DNA of 64,000 nucleotides from NCBI GenBank assembly GCA_963971305.1, contig OZ020307.1, positions 14,707,501 to 14,771,500 of the forward strand, in the 5' to 3' direction. This stretch comes from Arcuatula senhousia (lineage: Eukaryota > Mollusca > Bivalvia > Mytilida > Mytilidae). The position numbers and the translations under genes were made by a program. This document shows positions 9,160 to 19,474 of this stretch, in pieces. The notes under the pieces were generated by a model that did not search any database, was not told the DNA's origin, and saw only the letters and a program-made list of their open reading frames with translations. The stretch's first letter is position 1; each line of letters opens with the position of its first letter.

Positions 9160-9299
9160 AATGATTCCGGAAGTCAATTTGACTGTAAATTTATCTACTG
9201 TGACGTCATTAACGTCATGTATAATTCATTACCTCATGAATAAAAATCTACTGTGACGTCATTAACGTCATGAATAATTCATTACCTCATGAATAAAAA
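9160..9299 (-). promoter_or_regulatory. Putative promoter: ETS site and duplicated CRE unit
   Basis: Reading upstream of the chromodomain ATG (9124) there is an ETS-type CCGGAAGT at 9167-9174. Then come two tandem copies of a 53-bp unit (9194-9246, 9247-9299), each with a perfect CRE palindrome TGACGTCA (9201-9208, 9254-9261) plus a second ACGTCA (9212-9217, 9265-9270). No TATA box is obvious. The sites lie about 45-150 nt from the start codon, where TATA-less promoters usually carry ETS and CREB/ATF sites. The function is inferred from position. Confidence 0.6.
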
Positions 9300-9320
9300 A
9301 GTGACCCTGATTTTGCCATA

Positions 9321-9476
9321 TGGGAAAAATGTCACGTTCCTCACACGTTTAAGAACCCTGCTGCAGGTCTCGGTAAGAGTAGGACCCGTAGGATCCCCAT
9401 GCAGGAGGCTAAATGTCCCGTCCCTACCCATCACTTCTTTCTCCAGTGGCAGTCTAAACTCTCCTACCCGATTGGC
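9321..9476 (+). mobile_element. SINE A outer copy, left part (5' truncated)
   Basis: This matches the SINE A centre (TGGGAAAAATGTCACGTTCCTC.. to CTACCCGATTGG). It is interrupted by a younger full-length SINE A at 9477-9992. The 14-bp CCTACCCGATTGGC at 9463-9476 is repeated at 9993-10006, as expected of a target-site duplication. Confidence 0.88.
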
Positions 9477-9992
9477 ACCCGTGCGGGTTCCGGGTGGCAA
9501 ATAGGCCCGCAGCAGCGCTAAGCTTGTCGGTAAAAGTCCACTAAAGAGCGCCCAGAAACCACACATCGGGTCAGGCCGCTTTGCCCAAAAAGCGACTGGG
9601 ATGTGTGCCCCAGGTGGTTGAATGGGGTGGCCCTGACATCGAGAGATGCGGGGTCGTCAGGCGATAATGCGGAAAACCGGACCGCAAACCATAGTGGTGC
9701 ACCGTGTTGGGAAAAATGTCACGTTCCTCGCACGTTAAAGAACCCTGCTGCAGGTCTCGGTAAGAGTAGGACCCGTAGGATCCCCATGCAGGAGGCTAAA
9801 TTTCCCGTCCCTGCCCATCACTCCTTTTTCCAGTGGCAGTCAAAACTCTTCTACCCGATTGGCCTTGTGTCCCCATTTCCTCCACTTCATCATCATTTTA
9901 TGTTCATTGTATCATCAATTTCATGTTCATCTCCCGGATATAGCCGAAATCGTGCTGCTTGGGAGTAAAGCAATAACTAACTAACTAACTAA
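9477..9992 (+). mobile_element. SINE A, full-length copy nested in another SINE A
   Basis: It starts ACCCGTGCGGGTTCCGGGTGG and ends GGGAGTAAAGCAATAACTAACTAAC, with a short (TAAC)n tail. It is about 516 bp, flanked by a perfect 14-bp duplication. The open frame beginning MCPRWLNG is conserved between copies only because the copies are similar; it has no sign of being a gene. No RT is encoded, so mobilisation must have been in trans. Confidence 0.88.
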
Positions 9993-10135
9993 CCTACCCG
10001 ATTGGCCTTGTGTCCCCATTTCCTCCACTTCATCATCATTTCATGTTCATTGTATCACAACTTTCATGTTCATCTCCCGGATATAGCCGAAATCGTGCTG
10101 CTTGGGAGTAAAGCAATATTTAGCTAACTAACTTT
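9993..10135 (+). mobile_element. SINE A outer copy, right part
   Basis: This continues the interrupted copy from CCTACCCGATTGGCCTTGTG through the CATGTTCATCTCCCGG.. tail to GCAATATTTAGCTAACTAAC. Confidence 0.85.
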
Positions 10136-10139
10136 CTAA

Positions 10140-10235
10140 GTATGGTGTGTTCTCATCATCGTGATGCAGATTAGGGAAGGAAAGTTCTGACTGCTCCTGG
10201 AAAAAGGAGTGGTGGGTATGAACGATGTTAACTGG
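10140..10235 (-). repeat. SINE A fragment (minus)
   Basis: GGGAAGGAAAGTTCTGACTGC..CTGGAAAAAGGAGTGGTGGGTA is the reverse of the CCCAT..CACTCC..TTTTTCCAGTGGCAG block of SINE A. Only this fragment is present. Confidence 0.55.
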
Positions 10236-10587
10236 TGAATCCTAATCGCCGAGTTACAGAAATGTGTTTTAATGTACTAGTAATTTATGTTGTTATACAA
10301 AAACCCAAACCCCAGACAATTGTGGGTAACATTAATTGAGATTTAAAGTATGTCATTAATAAATATAATGGTGAAAGCAGGCCTAGTTGTTGATCGATTG
10401 TAAGTATTTGTAAATTCCTTATACATGTTATAGACCCTCCTTGGGAGTTTGGTTTATAAGACAAGACACGAAAATTTAATGTAGTCTTGATTTTAGGAAT
10501 TACAACGCAAAATAGAAAACTATTGCGATAATTGTTTTGCTTACATGTACTGGATGTCACAGGTTAGAATATCAACATAACTCCCGA

Positions 10588-10655
10588 TATTATACCCCCG
10601 CTCGTACGAGAGGGGCTATATTGCAATCATCTTGTCCGTCCGTCAAATATGAATG
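10588..10655 (+). repeat. F3 element terminus
   Basis: TATACCCCCGCTCGTACGAGAGGGGCTATATTGCAATCA then TGTCCGTCCGTC is the reverse complement of the end of the F3 element at 19420-19468. It holds the palindrome CTCGTACGAG (10601-10610) and a (GTCC)n stretch. The rest of the element is missing. Confidence 0.6.
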
Positions 10656-10949
10656 ATCGCAATAGATAAGTGATCAAACAAATTTAAAACAAGAGTAAAA
10701 TTAATCTAGATTCTGTTTGAAGATATCAGACGGGGAGTGTACAAGGATATATACATTTCTAGCTAATCGGAGTAAAATTGTGTTTAGATGTGAGAATTGT
10801 CATGTCATATATTCAGCCTGCTGCAGACCACCTTGATAAAGACTGTCCAGTGCCATCTTTAAATAAAAATATCAAAGACATAAATATCATGAAAACTGAC
10901 CAACGCCAGACTCAGAATTTATGTCACCATTAAAATTGAATCCTTAAAA

Positions 10950-12365
10950 ACAGGAAAAATTCTCAAACCTATGACACAGTAGAACTTCCACAAGATTGGA
11001 AAAAAGAATGCATAATTTAACTTGTTAAAAAGGGAGGCTTTATCGAATGTAAAAACTATAGAACATTATATTTATTAAATCCTTAACAGATTATTATCAT
11101 GTCGTATTAAAACAACTTCAGACATAAAACTGCGATACCACTAAGCAGGTTGAAAAAAAATCTTGCACTGAACAGATAGTCAACCTGCTCATCGAGCAGC
11201 CAATTCAATGAAACAGTTCTCTTTATATCTTACATAGACTCCGAGGAAGCTTTTGGTATCCTTGATAAAGAAATTCTGTGGAAACTTCTTGGGATCTATT
11301 GAATTCCAAACAGATTTGTTTCAAATATGTACAGCTCTAGGAATGATATGTCAGTTAATACACGCAATAGATATAAGTAAAGAGTTTGAAATACGGCCAG
11401 TTTTTAGACATGGTTGTTTCCTTTTTCCTTGGCCATGCATTGATTGGATCATTGGAGAATCACACCAGAGAAGAGGAAATGGAATCTGCCTTATGTAAGA
11501 AAACATCATTAAATTGGTTGAAAATGCTTCAAAACAGGAGAACGTATAGAAAGAGGAGACCATAATAAGGATTAACAAGAGCAACATCAATATGAGTGAA
11601 ATAGATGCACCCATCATGCTTACGTTAAGAGAATATGAACAACTTTGGTAAAACAGATGATGAAACGGCCCCTGAAATGGCTTGAAACGTATGGGAATCA
11701 AGGCAAGTATTTATAAAGACCAAGCTTAGTTTATTGAACAGCAACTTTAAATCATAGAAAACATGGAGCCTCACAACGGCCATCATGCAGAAACTTCAGG
11801 TATTCATGTACAAATGTATGTAATCCATCCAAAAGATCTCCTAACAAAATTACTAACAAAAACAAGCAAAAAAGCAAAAAACACCTATTGTTCTCGAAAT
11901 AAGGGGAAAGTGGAAGTGGTTAGGGAGTAACCATTTGATTTTTATTGGGATGGGGGAGGGGCTATGGAGATTTTTTTTGTTCTGCCTTTTTATTTTCGAA
12001 AAAGTCAAAGCCTGGATTTTTTTTCTCAACTACAATATTTTTCAGCCAAAAACGCAATCCTGTCTTTTTTTTAATTCAAAGTACTGTTATGTCTTTTTAA
12101 TTCTGGATTTTCCCATCCAGGTTTCATAGCCATCCCAAATTGCTCCGTTAAGTAGCACATTACGCAGAGGAAAAACCAGGCCCTGCAAAGGAAATTACAA
12201 GGGAAATGAAAAAGGGATGACTTAGAATGACATGGAGGACATACAAGAAAAAATGATAGAGAATGGTTACATGTAGAGCAGTTTCCACCAACTTTCAAAG
12301 GACAGGAAGATTGAGAAGAATTGCCAGAAGCCTTAGCTCCATTGGGGAGTAAAATGACTCAAGTC
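10950..12365 (+). pseudogene. Decayed LINE reverse transcriptase (pol)
   Basis: Frames interrupted by many stops read, in order, DWKKECII, LVKKGG, NYRTLYLL, then FISYIDSEEAFGILDKEILW (RT palm region around motif A), FEIRPVFRHGCF (R-x-G-C region before the catalytic box), IDWIIGESHQRRGNGI. Further on are fragments like LLNSNFKS and TTAIMQKLQVF, and NFQRTGRLRRIARS near 12290-12330. This order follows the pol of LINEs with an endonuclease and RT; CR1/RTE/other clade is not resolved. The YxDD box is not recognisable. It is interrupted by a P-family MITE at 11922-12160. It is inactive and old. Confidence 0.7.
11922..12160. mobile_element. P-family foldback MITE, copy 2 (inside LINE relic)
   Basis: Left end AGGGAGTAACCATTTGATTT..GGGATGG..GGGGCTATGG; right end CATAGCCATCCCAAATTGCTCCGTTAAG. 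The arms pair imperfectly and the centre is T-rich. LINE pol fragments continue on both sides, so it was inserted into the relic. Confidence 0.6.
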
Positions 12366-12492
12366 TACTCATAATTAATAGGGTCCATAAATGAAGCACT
12401 CCTATTGCAGGCTGGACAAATTGATAGACATATGGATAGACAGGGTGACACCGCTAATATTGCATATATAATTCTTCCAAAGGTAGGCTTTA

Positions 12493-12846
12493 GTTTAAAC
12501 ATATTTATTTATCCTGGATTGGGAAACAAGCTTGATGCTTATATAAATCCCTCTCCAGCTAGCAGATTGCGAGTGTGGCCTTTGTAGCGGCCCCCATTGA
12601 GCCTACTCTTATCGAAATCTACAAAGGGGTCTTTAACGTGCATGGGGTATTGCTCTCCGCATACACGGGACAACCTTTTTTTGTCCCTTCCGAAGGACTA
12701 GCATCGTTCCTTGAGACCATCCTCGCAAATGGTGTCAAGAGAGAGTCGGAAAATTGGTTCATGAAATTTTCACCCCGGACGAGGATCGAACCACGAACCT
12801 CGGTGTTAGTAGCCCGACGCGTTAACCACTACACCACCGGCTCTCT
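12493..12846 (-). mobile_element. Full-length tRNA-derived SINE (SINE C)
   Basis: On the minus strand the element starts GAGAGCCGGTGGTGTAGTGG. The head (12846-12773) has a perfect A box TGGTGTAGTGG and B box GGTTCGATCC, spaced as in a tRNA, but its acceptor ends do not pair, so it is not a working tRNA gene. The body contains CACGTTAAAGACCCCTTTGT and GATAAGAGTAGG, the same core as SINE A and B. A 14-bp duplication AAAGGTAGGCTTTA flanks it exactly (12479-12492 and 12847-12860). Intact TSDs suggest a recent insertion. Confidence 0.88.
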
Positions 12847-13129
12847 AAAGGTAGGCTTTAAAAACACCATTTCGAGTTGATAGTTCCAATGTCAATATAA
12901 AATTAGTTCTGCCATGCTATATAAAACAACGTTAACATCTAAACACAATTTTACTACAACAGATAGATATTATGAGATATGCAGTATATTCCTGAACACT
13001 CCCCGCCTGAAATCTTCAAACGGAATCAAGATTATAATTATACATCTTATCAATTCTATTCAGCGCATATCAATTGCTGTTTGTGCCTATTTGGGCAATA
13101 AATAACCTTTAATAAAAGATGATTCGATT

Positions 13130-13400
13130 TTGTAGGTATGTATGCTATTTTGAGGCGGCTATCTTTAAAATGGCAGCTATTTTGAATTTAAAGCAAACCA
13201 TCTTCTAATATATTGTTAAAAATAATTTGCACTGCAATTATACATGATTTGGTGCTTTTATCTTCATAGCATAATTTTTAATGAATTTTTATTTGATATA
13301 TTTCTAAATTTTATATTTCATCTGGCGGCCATCTTGAAAATGGCCGCCATTTTGACTTTTTGAATTGGGTCCATAGCTAATATTGTTAAGTAAGCTTTGT
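13130..13400. repeat. GGCGGCCAT-type repeat region
   Basis: GGCGGCTATCTTTAAAATGGCAGCTATTTTGA (13155-13186) and GGCGGCCATCTTGAAAATGGCCGCCATTTTGA (13325-13356) are two diverged copies of one self-complementary block about 170 bp apart. No gene is seen. Confidence 0.55.
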
Positions 13401-13439
13401 TCTACCACTATGCTAAGTTGTATGCTTTTACCATCCTTT

Positions 13440-13830
13440 GAGCATTGTTCCCAAATCGACTGGACTATATTTTAAGGGTTAAAAATTGAAATTTTTTCGT
13501 AACAGATTTCTCAGTTTCTGCTGAAGGGATTGATTTTTAATTTGGTACACAGCTTAACCATGACTAGTTGTACCGTGCATCTCCATTTCAGGTCAGTCGG
13601 TCATCTACTTCCTGTTTTCTGAGCCCACTAATGCTATTTTAAGGGTCAAAAATAGAAAAAATTTCGTAACAGATTTAGCGGCTTCTACTAAAGGGATTAA
13701 TTTTTAACTTGGTACACAGCTTTACCATGATGAATTGTCCTGTGTCTTCCCTTCCTAGGTCAGTCAGTCTTCTACTTTCTGTTTTCTGAATGGTCGAGTG
13801 GGGTATGCTTAGCACGACATAGAGCAACTC
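13440..13830 (-). mobile_element. F3 core-repeat element (minus)
   Basis: Two copies of a roughly 170-bp unit (TTTTTCGTAACAGATTT.. AAGGGATT.ATTTTTAA.TTGGTACACAGCTT.. GGTCAGTC.GTC.TCTAC) lie at about 13485-13630 and 13655-13790. They are followed by GGGGTATGCTTAGCACGACAT, the inverse of the left end of the F3 copy at 19238. Non-coding. Confidence 0.65.
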
Positions 13831-13999
13831 CTTCTTTTGTAACAAATAATGCCATGACATGTATATTCATATTTATATTATTTTCAATTTTCTCATCCTG
13901 TCAAAGGGAATTTAAGAAATTATAGTCTGATAAATTGATAGTCAGAATGAGAAAGTTCTATTGAGTTCTGTCGATCAATCATACTGTATTCCCAGACTA

Positions 14000-14790
14000 A
14001 CTTTGAAAGGTATTACTTATTTTCGAAACATGATAGGACAACTTGTGCAAATATATATTGAGTTAGGGTAAAGGTTTAGAACGACTCGGTCATTGTCTTT
14101 AAATAGACTATATAATATATCATAGCCTTTATCAAAATTCAATTAAGAACTAATCAATGAAACCAATTATTTCTGAAGATCTGTTTGTGCTGGGGTAATT
14201 TGTTGTCAGAATCGCTATGAACAGCTTTTTAATCCAGAAAACTGCGTATAATTGTATTTGCATTCGGGTTTTTATGTATGTGATTTGTAGTTTTATGCCA
14301 GGTTATATATCATTGTTTGCTTTCTGACAATATTAAAATTAATAGACAACAAAGATTGTAGTAAAGCTACAGAGAAATGTCATTGAAAATTGATTGCAGA
14401 CCAATATCTGATTAATCAATCCACATAAAACATTATAGGATGGGTCAATAGTATTGCCCCTTTTGGTGACCTAGACCAATGTAGACAAAACTCCACCGTA
14501 ATGGTCTTATGTTAATTAAGCGTTTGTTTTTACGAGATATATAGTTTTATTTATCCCTAACCTAGAAAGTAACATGTTTCACCTGCTTAGCTGTTTATAT
14601 TTTGCAGCTTATTCGATATGCCATGGCTTGTACAAATTCAGTTTCTTTTTTTTTTCGACTCCGCTGTATCCGTAACCGACTGTAAGAGCAGGGTTTTAAA
14701 AAAATCGTCTCATAAGATCTCTAAAAAAACTCTTCTTTCGTTATCGGCCACTGATGGTAACATTCAAATTTTGTTAAACGTAATGGTTAG
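14000..14790. other. AT-rich spacer
   Basis: No gene, exon or named repeat is recognised. Confidence 0.4.
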
Positions 14791-14794
14791 TGAA

Positions 14795-15065
14795 AGAAGC
14801 GATACCAATGGGGCATCCAAATGTCAAAGGTATATAAAAAAAAAACAGACAGCCAATAAAATTCTGAAACATAAAAACTAAAAAATATCAATCAAAAAGG
14901 CAAACTCTAATCGCAACGAGAGTGAACTCAAGTGCTCCGGAAGAGGAACAGTTCCTGCTTGCCATAGCACACCCGTCGCGTTGCCAAAAAAAATCCAATA
15001 AAGAAAACCAAAACAAAACCCTATGACAAACCAACACCTTCACTCATCTAAGACAACAACCGAGG
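14795..15065 (-). repeat. 3' end of the RT element (5'-truncated, minus)
   Basis: Reading plus, ACCAATGGGGCATCC.., GAGAGTGAACTCAAGTGCTCCGGAAGAG and CCCTATGACAAACCAACA are the antisense of the tail of the Penelope-like element at 56300-56590. Only the 3' end is present, as expected of truncated reverse transcription. Confidence 0.65.
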
Positions 15066-15235
15066 AGCAATGTTTTAATTAGTGTTGGCTATTTGTTTTA
15101 CTGATCACCTAAATATCCTTATTATGTCTTTACAACCGTGTTGTGTTTTGTGTTCCTACCTTTAGATCATAATGAAAGATAAAGGTTTGACTCGCAATAA
15201 AATCTTTCTTTCGAAATGTCGGGGTACCAAGTCAG

Positions 15236-15345
15236 GACAATGCGGTCTTCAATTTCTCTGGTTTGTCTTCCTTGTTTTGTCTTTTTTCTTGGACGTTTAA
15301 AGTTGATCCGCCAAGTTCGACAATTTTATTATTACCTTTATTTCC
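15236..15345 (+). repeat. Dispersed repeat R7
   Basis: AATTTCTCTGGTTTGTCTTCC..TTGATCCGCCAAGTTCG recurs at 21995-22085 and 30650-30735 (AATTTCTCTGGTAGGTCTTCC..GATTCTCCAAGTTCGG). Non-coding; the parent element is unknown. Confidence 0.55.
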
Positions 15346-15633
15346 TTTAAATTGACAAAGAGATAAGTGCGTAGGTTTAGCTTTAAAATAATTTAAAGTT
15401 TTTAGTCTTTGTAATAAAAAATAGAGAAAAGGTACACTCACTTGACCATAACCGCTCTGTAAATAGATATTTTTTTTTCTGATAAGTCTCATACTTTGCT
15501 GACATATTTACAAATAAAGGGAAATTAAAAACTGCAATTACTGAGAAAAGTGATTTTAAAATAAATGGCTTGTTGATAAAGACCTAGGATGAATAAGATG
15601 TGAATCCTTCACAGAATAAAAGCCACATGGTGG

Positions 15634-15847
15634 TTATGTCGCCTGTAACGTGTTGCAAAGCGAGATATAGGGGTTACTTTGACACTATCCGTCGTGTCGT
15701 CCTGCGGCGTCATAATATTTTTCGTTGCTTCTTAATATTTGGCATGTAGCTCCCTTTTTTAATGCGATTTATGCCCGTTATACATATACTTCCTGTTTAC
15801 CGAATATTTTAAGACACAGGCGACATGATACGTCTTCCATGGAAGAC
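15634..15847 (+). mobile_element. F2 element (short copy) with hairpin ends
   Basis: The 5' end is TTATGTCGCCTGTAACGTGT with stem TGTAAC/GTTGCA; the 3' end is GGCGACATGATAC plus the perfect 16-nt palindrome GTCTTCCATGGAAGAC. The middle has the CCGTCGTGTCGTCCTGCGGCGTC stretch and one core unit (TTTGGCATGTAGCT.. ACTTCCTGTTTACCG). Same family as 58655-59484. Confidence 0.75.
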
Positions 15848-15849
15848 CG

Positions 15850-16202
15850 CCATTCTAGTTATTGTAGTATTTTATTATGGTCTTTTTGTAATGTATATTT
15901 TTTAATCAGAACCCTACAATGAATTTCTGTTTGCCCTATTTTATTCTGCCTTTTACCATAAAAGTTCAGATATAGTTAATTGCTCATTCTATTTACTAAC
16001 AGCCATGATGCTAATTTTCTTCAATATACATTCCTCCTACATTCTATTGGTTTTATGTAAATGAATTGTATATATTTTTCACAATCCTTCAAAACTCATT
16101 TAGTTTTACCTGTTACTGTAAAAGGCAATGAAAAGAGGTAGTGATCATTTATATGTATTGTATGTTTTTTTCTGTTTAAAAAATTAAGATAGTTATTGTT
16201 TT
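15850..16202. other. AT-rich spacer
   Basis: Nothing recognised apart from T-rich runs. Confidence 0.4.
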
Positions 16203-16215
16203 ACTCTTTAAATAA

Positions 16216-16695
16216 AACCCGTGCGGGTTCCGGGTGGCAAATATGCCCGTAGCAGCGCTAAGCTTGTCGGTAAAAATCCACTAAAGAGCGCCCAGGCCGC
16301 TTAACCCACAAAGCGACTGGGGTGTGTGCCCCAGGTGGTTGAATGGGGCAGCCCTGACATCGAAAGATGCGGGGTCGTCAGGCGATAATGCGGAAAACCT
16401 GACCGCAAACCATAGTGGTGCACCGTGTTGGGAAAAATGTCACGTTCCTCGCACGTTAAAGAACACTGCTGCAGGTCTCGGTAAGAGAAGGACCCGTAGG
16501 ATCCTCATGCAGGAAGCTAAATTTCTCGTCCTTACCCATCACTCCTTTTTCCAGTGGCAGTCAAAACTCTCCTACCCGATTGGCCTTGTGTCCCCATTTC
16601 CTCCACTTCATCATCATTTCATGTTCATTGTTTCACCACTTTCATGTTCATCTCCCGGATATAACCGAAATCGTGCTTGGGAGTAAAGCAAACTA
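16216..16695 (+). mobile_element. SINE A, near full-length, with TSD
   Basis: It runs from AACCCGTGCGGGTTCC to GGGAGTAAAGCAAACT. A 13-bp duplication ACTCTTTAAATAA (16203-16215 and 16696-16708) flanks it. There are small deletions relative to the other copies (the CAGAAACCTGACATCGGGT stretch is missing). Confidence 0.9.
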
Positions 16696-16709
16696 ACTCT
16701 TTAAATAAG

Positions 16710-17725
16710 CAGCAGGAATTCAGATATATTAGGCAAACGTTAATGAAATGAACAGTGGACGGGGGCACGTCAAAGCCTATAGCGTAAGATGGGAATGGAG
16801 GGATAAGTAAAGTCCCTGGCCAACGTGTAATAAACGTGGCAGTTTGTTTCTCGTACGATGACTACTACAGTTTTGTGATAAGTTTTATCGTTGTTAATTG
16901 ACTTTTCGACAAGTTAATCGTTTTTGTTGGTCTATTCTTTTGCAATCCAGGACATACACTTAGTTGTATGATTTAAATTTTATGTGTATTGTGTAGAGTA
17001 TTTATTCATTTACACTAAAAAGATTGCAAATATTAAAGTTTGTTTTTGCACAAAAGTGGGGGAAGACATAATTTGTCATACTCGCGATTTATACCTTGTA
17101 GTCTTATTGTTATAAATTAATTATGCTGTTGATATAAACGATTTGTTTGTTTGCAAAGCTGAATGTGTTGAAAACATGGACAAACGTGATCAAATTCTAA
17201 ACAGCGAATTACTAGCATTTTTTCCTTCAAAAAGTGTTGGAATATACATGTTGAAATTATAACGAATAAAAAAAAAAGATCTCTACTATAAAGATAGTTT
17301 AAAAGTGCTGTGTTTGGAAAAAAATATTGAGGAGAAAGTCACATAACATGAGACGTCTAATGAACCAATCTTGACCTACGTCATCTGTTCGATAAAGTTT
17401 TCAAAATCTTCAAAAACCACGGTCAAATTGGAATGATTTTTGTTTAGCATGTCTTTTTCAAAACTATCGTTTTGATTTTTTGATCGTAGGAAAAAGTGAC
17501 AGTCGTATCTTAAAACAGATCTTTTAAGGCCTTGGATAAAATCAAGGCTGAAGTCTTAAAACAGTAAAAATATAACAGTTAGTACAAATCTGATAGTCTA
17601 AAAAAGCTATTTTAAATGACAAGTTTTACAAAAGTATATTGAGTCTAAGTTGTCAGATGACCCCTTGTATTAAGTAGCCCTTTTTTGTGTTTTTGCCTTG
17701 CACAATTACAACAAATATAGGTAGA
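16710..17725. other. AT-rich spacer
   Basis: No gene or named repeat is recognised; weak similarity to core-repeat remnants begins near 17520. Confidence 0.4.
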
Positions 17726-17730
17726 AACGA

Positions 17731-18365
17731 GAGATTTCCAGGAGCCTGAATCGCTCACCTAATCTCCAAGGCTTCTAAACTAGTGCACAACATGGCGTGG
17801 TAGGTAAATATAACATTAACTGCATGTAGTTCAGCTAGAAAACACTCTAATGGTCAAGTACACAAAGTTATAAAGCTTTCAGAAAAGATTTTCAAACAGT
17901 TAAAATTGACAAAATATAGTACAAGAGAGAAAGTGAAAAGTCTTTAACGATTTATCTGACAATAGATCTCAATGAGTGCAACAATTCCTCAATGCTAACT
18001 TTTTCTTTAGCACCTACGGTTTTCGAAATAAAAGTCCAAAAAGTGTGAAAATGGTCAATTTTGACGATTCAGAATTTAAAAAAATCTACTATAAGGAGTC
18101 GTCCAACAACTTCAGCTGGTAAGAGGTTTGTGGAATTTTATATGATGAAGAGAGGGTTGCATCGGATTTTCTTTATCTCTTATTGATTTACATATATGGC
18201 AATAACTATATGGTCTGACCTCATACTGTTCTATTTTATCAACGGCGGCCATGTTGGTTGGTCGGTGGGCATAATTTTCCCAAAGTTGGTAGAGGACGTC
18301 CTAACATTTTAGTATACATAAATTAAAAGTAATCACTTCAGTAGGTGTAGAGAAAAAATTATTAA
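17731..18365 (+). repeat. F1 element 5' part and core remnant
   Basis: CCAGGAGCCTGAATCGCTCACCT is the F1 5' end. Diverged core sequence follows, with CTATAAGGAGTCGTCCAACAACTTC near 18089 and GGCGGCCATGTTGG near 18244. The 3' hairpin is absent; the R3 repeat follows directly. Confidence 0.6.
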
Positions 18366-18680
18366 CAATAAAGGTAATAACAAAACTACCGAACTTGAAT
18401 GATCAATCTCATTGTCTAGAGAAAATGACAAATAACGAATCAGTTATACCGGAGATTTGGTGGATCGCAATTGTCCTGACTTGGTTCAAGCATTTCAAGC
18501 GAAATGGTGGGTTAAACCAGGTTTTATGACGCCAAACATCCCTCTTCCATTGCGATCTTAGGATCCGGTAATGACCATAGAACACAACATAGTTGTAAGA
18601 CACAATAGGGATATTGAGGTGATCACCTCAGTACAGCAGACCAGTCAAACACTAATTAAAACAATTCATCACCATATCTT
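18366..18680 (+). repeat. Dispersed repeat R3, copy 1
   Basis: The stretch from AATAAAGGTAATAACAAAAC to CACCATATCTTTTAACTC is nearly identical to 53370-53665. Short frames read like PDLVQAF but carry stops. In both copies R3 follows the end of an F1-type core, so it may be an insertion or part of a composite element. Confidence 0.75.
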
Positions 18681-19237
18681 TTAACTCAATTTTGAACTTT
18701 TCTACTGGTGGCTGATAACAAAGAAAGATTTTTTTTGAGATCGTATGAGACGAATCAAATCAGTTAAAATTGATACCAAAAAAAAACAGTTGAAGGGGAC
18801 AAGTCTCAAACCGTTGATCTGACAGTTTTGACCTTGAAATCACATTTTTTGTTTATCTCAATAATACGACTACCAATGTCCTAAATCACAACAGTCCATC
18901 TTATGCGAGGAAATTCGTATGGAGAACTTCCGGTAAATGTTAAATGTGCTTGATAGTTTCATCTTTATTGTCATTTCAAGCCTTATTTAAAAATAGGAGA
19001 ATGTGGCCAGCTGATAGAATGTCTAGAGTTATTAATTAAAGAAAACGAAACTCATTGTAATCTGTTGCTGAGTGTCCAATGGTGTAAATTTCAGACTTGT
19101 CGAAGAAAAAACATTGTAAGGATCTGCAGAGACATATTGTCATGAAATAAATTGTTTCAAAAATTCTAGCCGCAGCTACAGCTGACTACATTCGTCGATT
19201 TTCATGAGAAGGTGAGGAATGACAATAAACATAAACA

Positions 19238-19468
19238 AGGGGTTCCACTTTGTCGTGCTAAGCAAACCCCTTTTCGGCGTCTCAGAAAACAGGAAGAAGA
19301 TGCACGACTGACCTGGAAAGGAGATGCACGATACAACTCATCATGCTAAAGCTGTATACCAAATTTGAAATCATTCGCTTCAGTGGATGCCGAAAAATCT
19401 GTTACGAAAGGAAAGATGGACGGACGGACAGGGTGATTGCAATATAGCCCCTGTCTTACGAGTGGGTT
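19238..19468 (+). mobile_element. F3 core-repeat element (plus)
   Basis: Left end GGTTCCACTTTGTCGTGCTAAGC; one core unit (CAGAAAACAGGAAGA.. AAGCTGTATACCAAATT.. GAAAAATCTGTTACGAAA); then GGACGGACGGACAGGGTGATTGCAATATAG; ends near CTTACGAGTGGGTTAT. The order of ends, core and (GGAC)n tract resembles pearl-type bivalve elements. Confidence 0.65.
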
Positions 19469-19474
19469 ATGAAA

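Noticed and set aside
9603..9968. 121-codon ORF (MCPRWLNG...) repeated at 16324, 22354 and 38839
   Set aside because: It is open only because SINE A copies are alike; it is broken or shifted in other copies and has no domain.
12773..12846. tRNA-like sequence with perfect A and B boxes (minus)
   Set aside because: The acceptor ends do not pair and it is the head of an element with exact target duplications, so it is a SINE head, not a tRNA gene.
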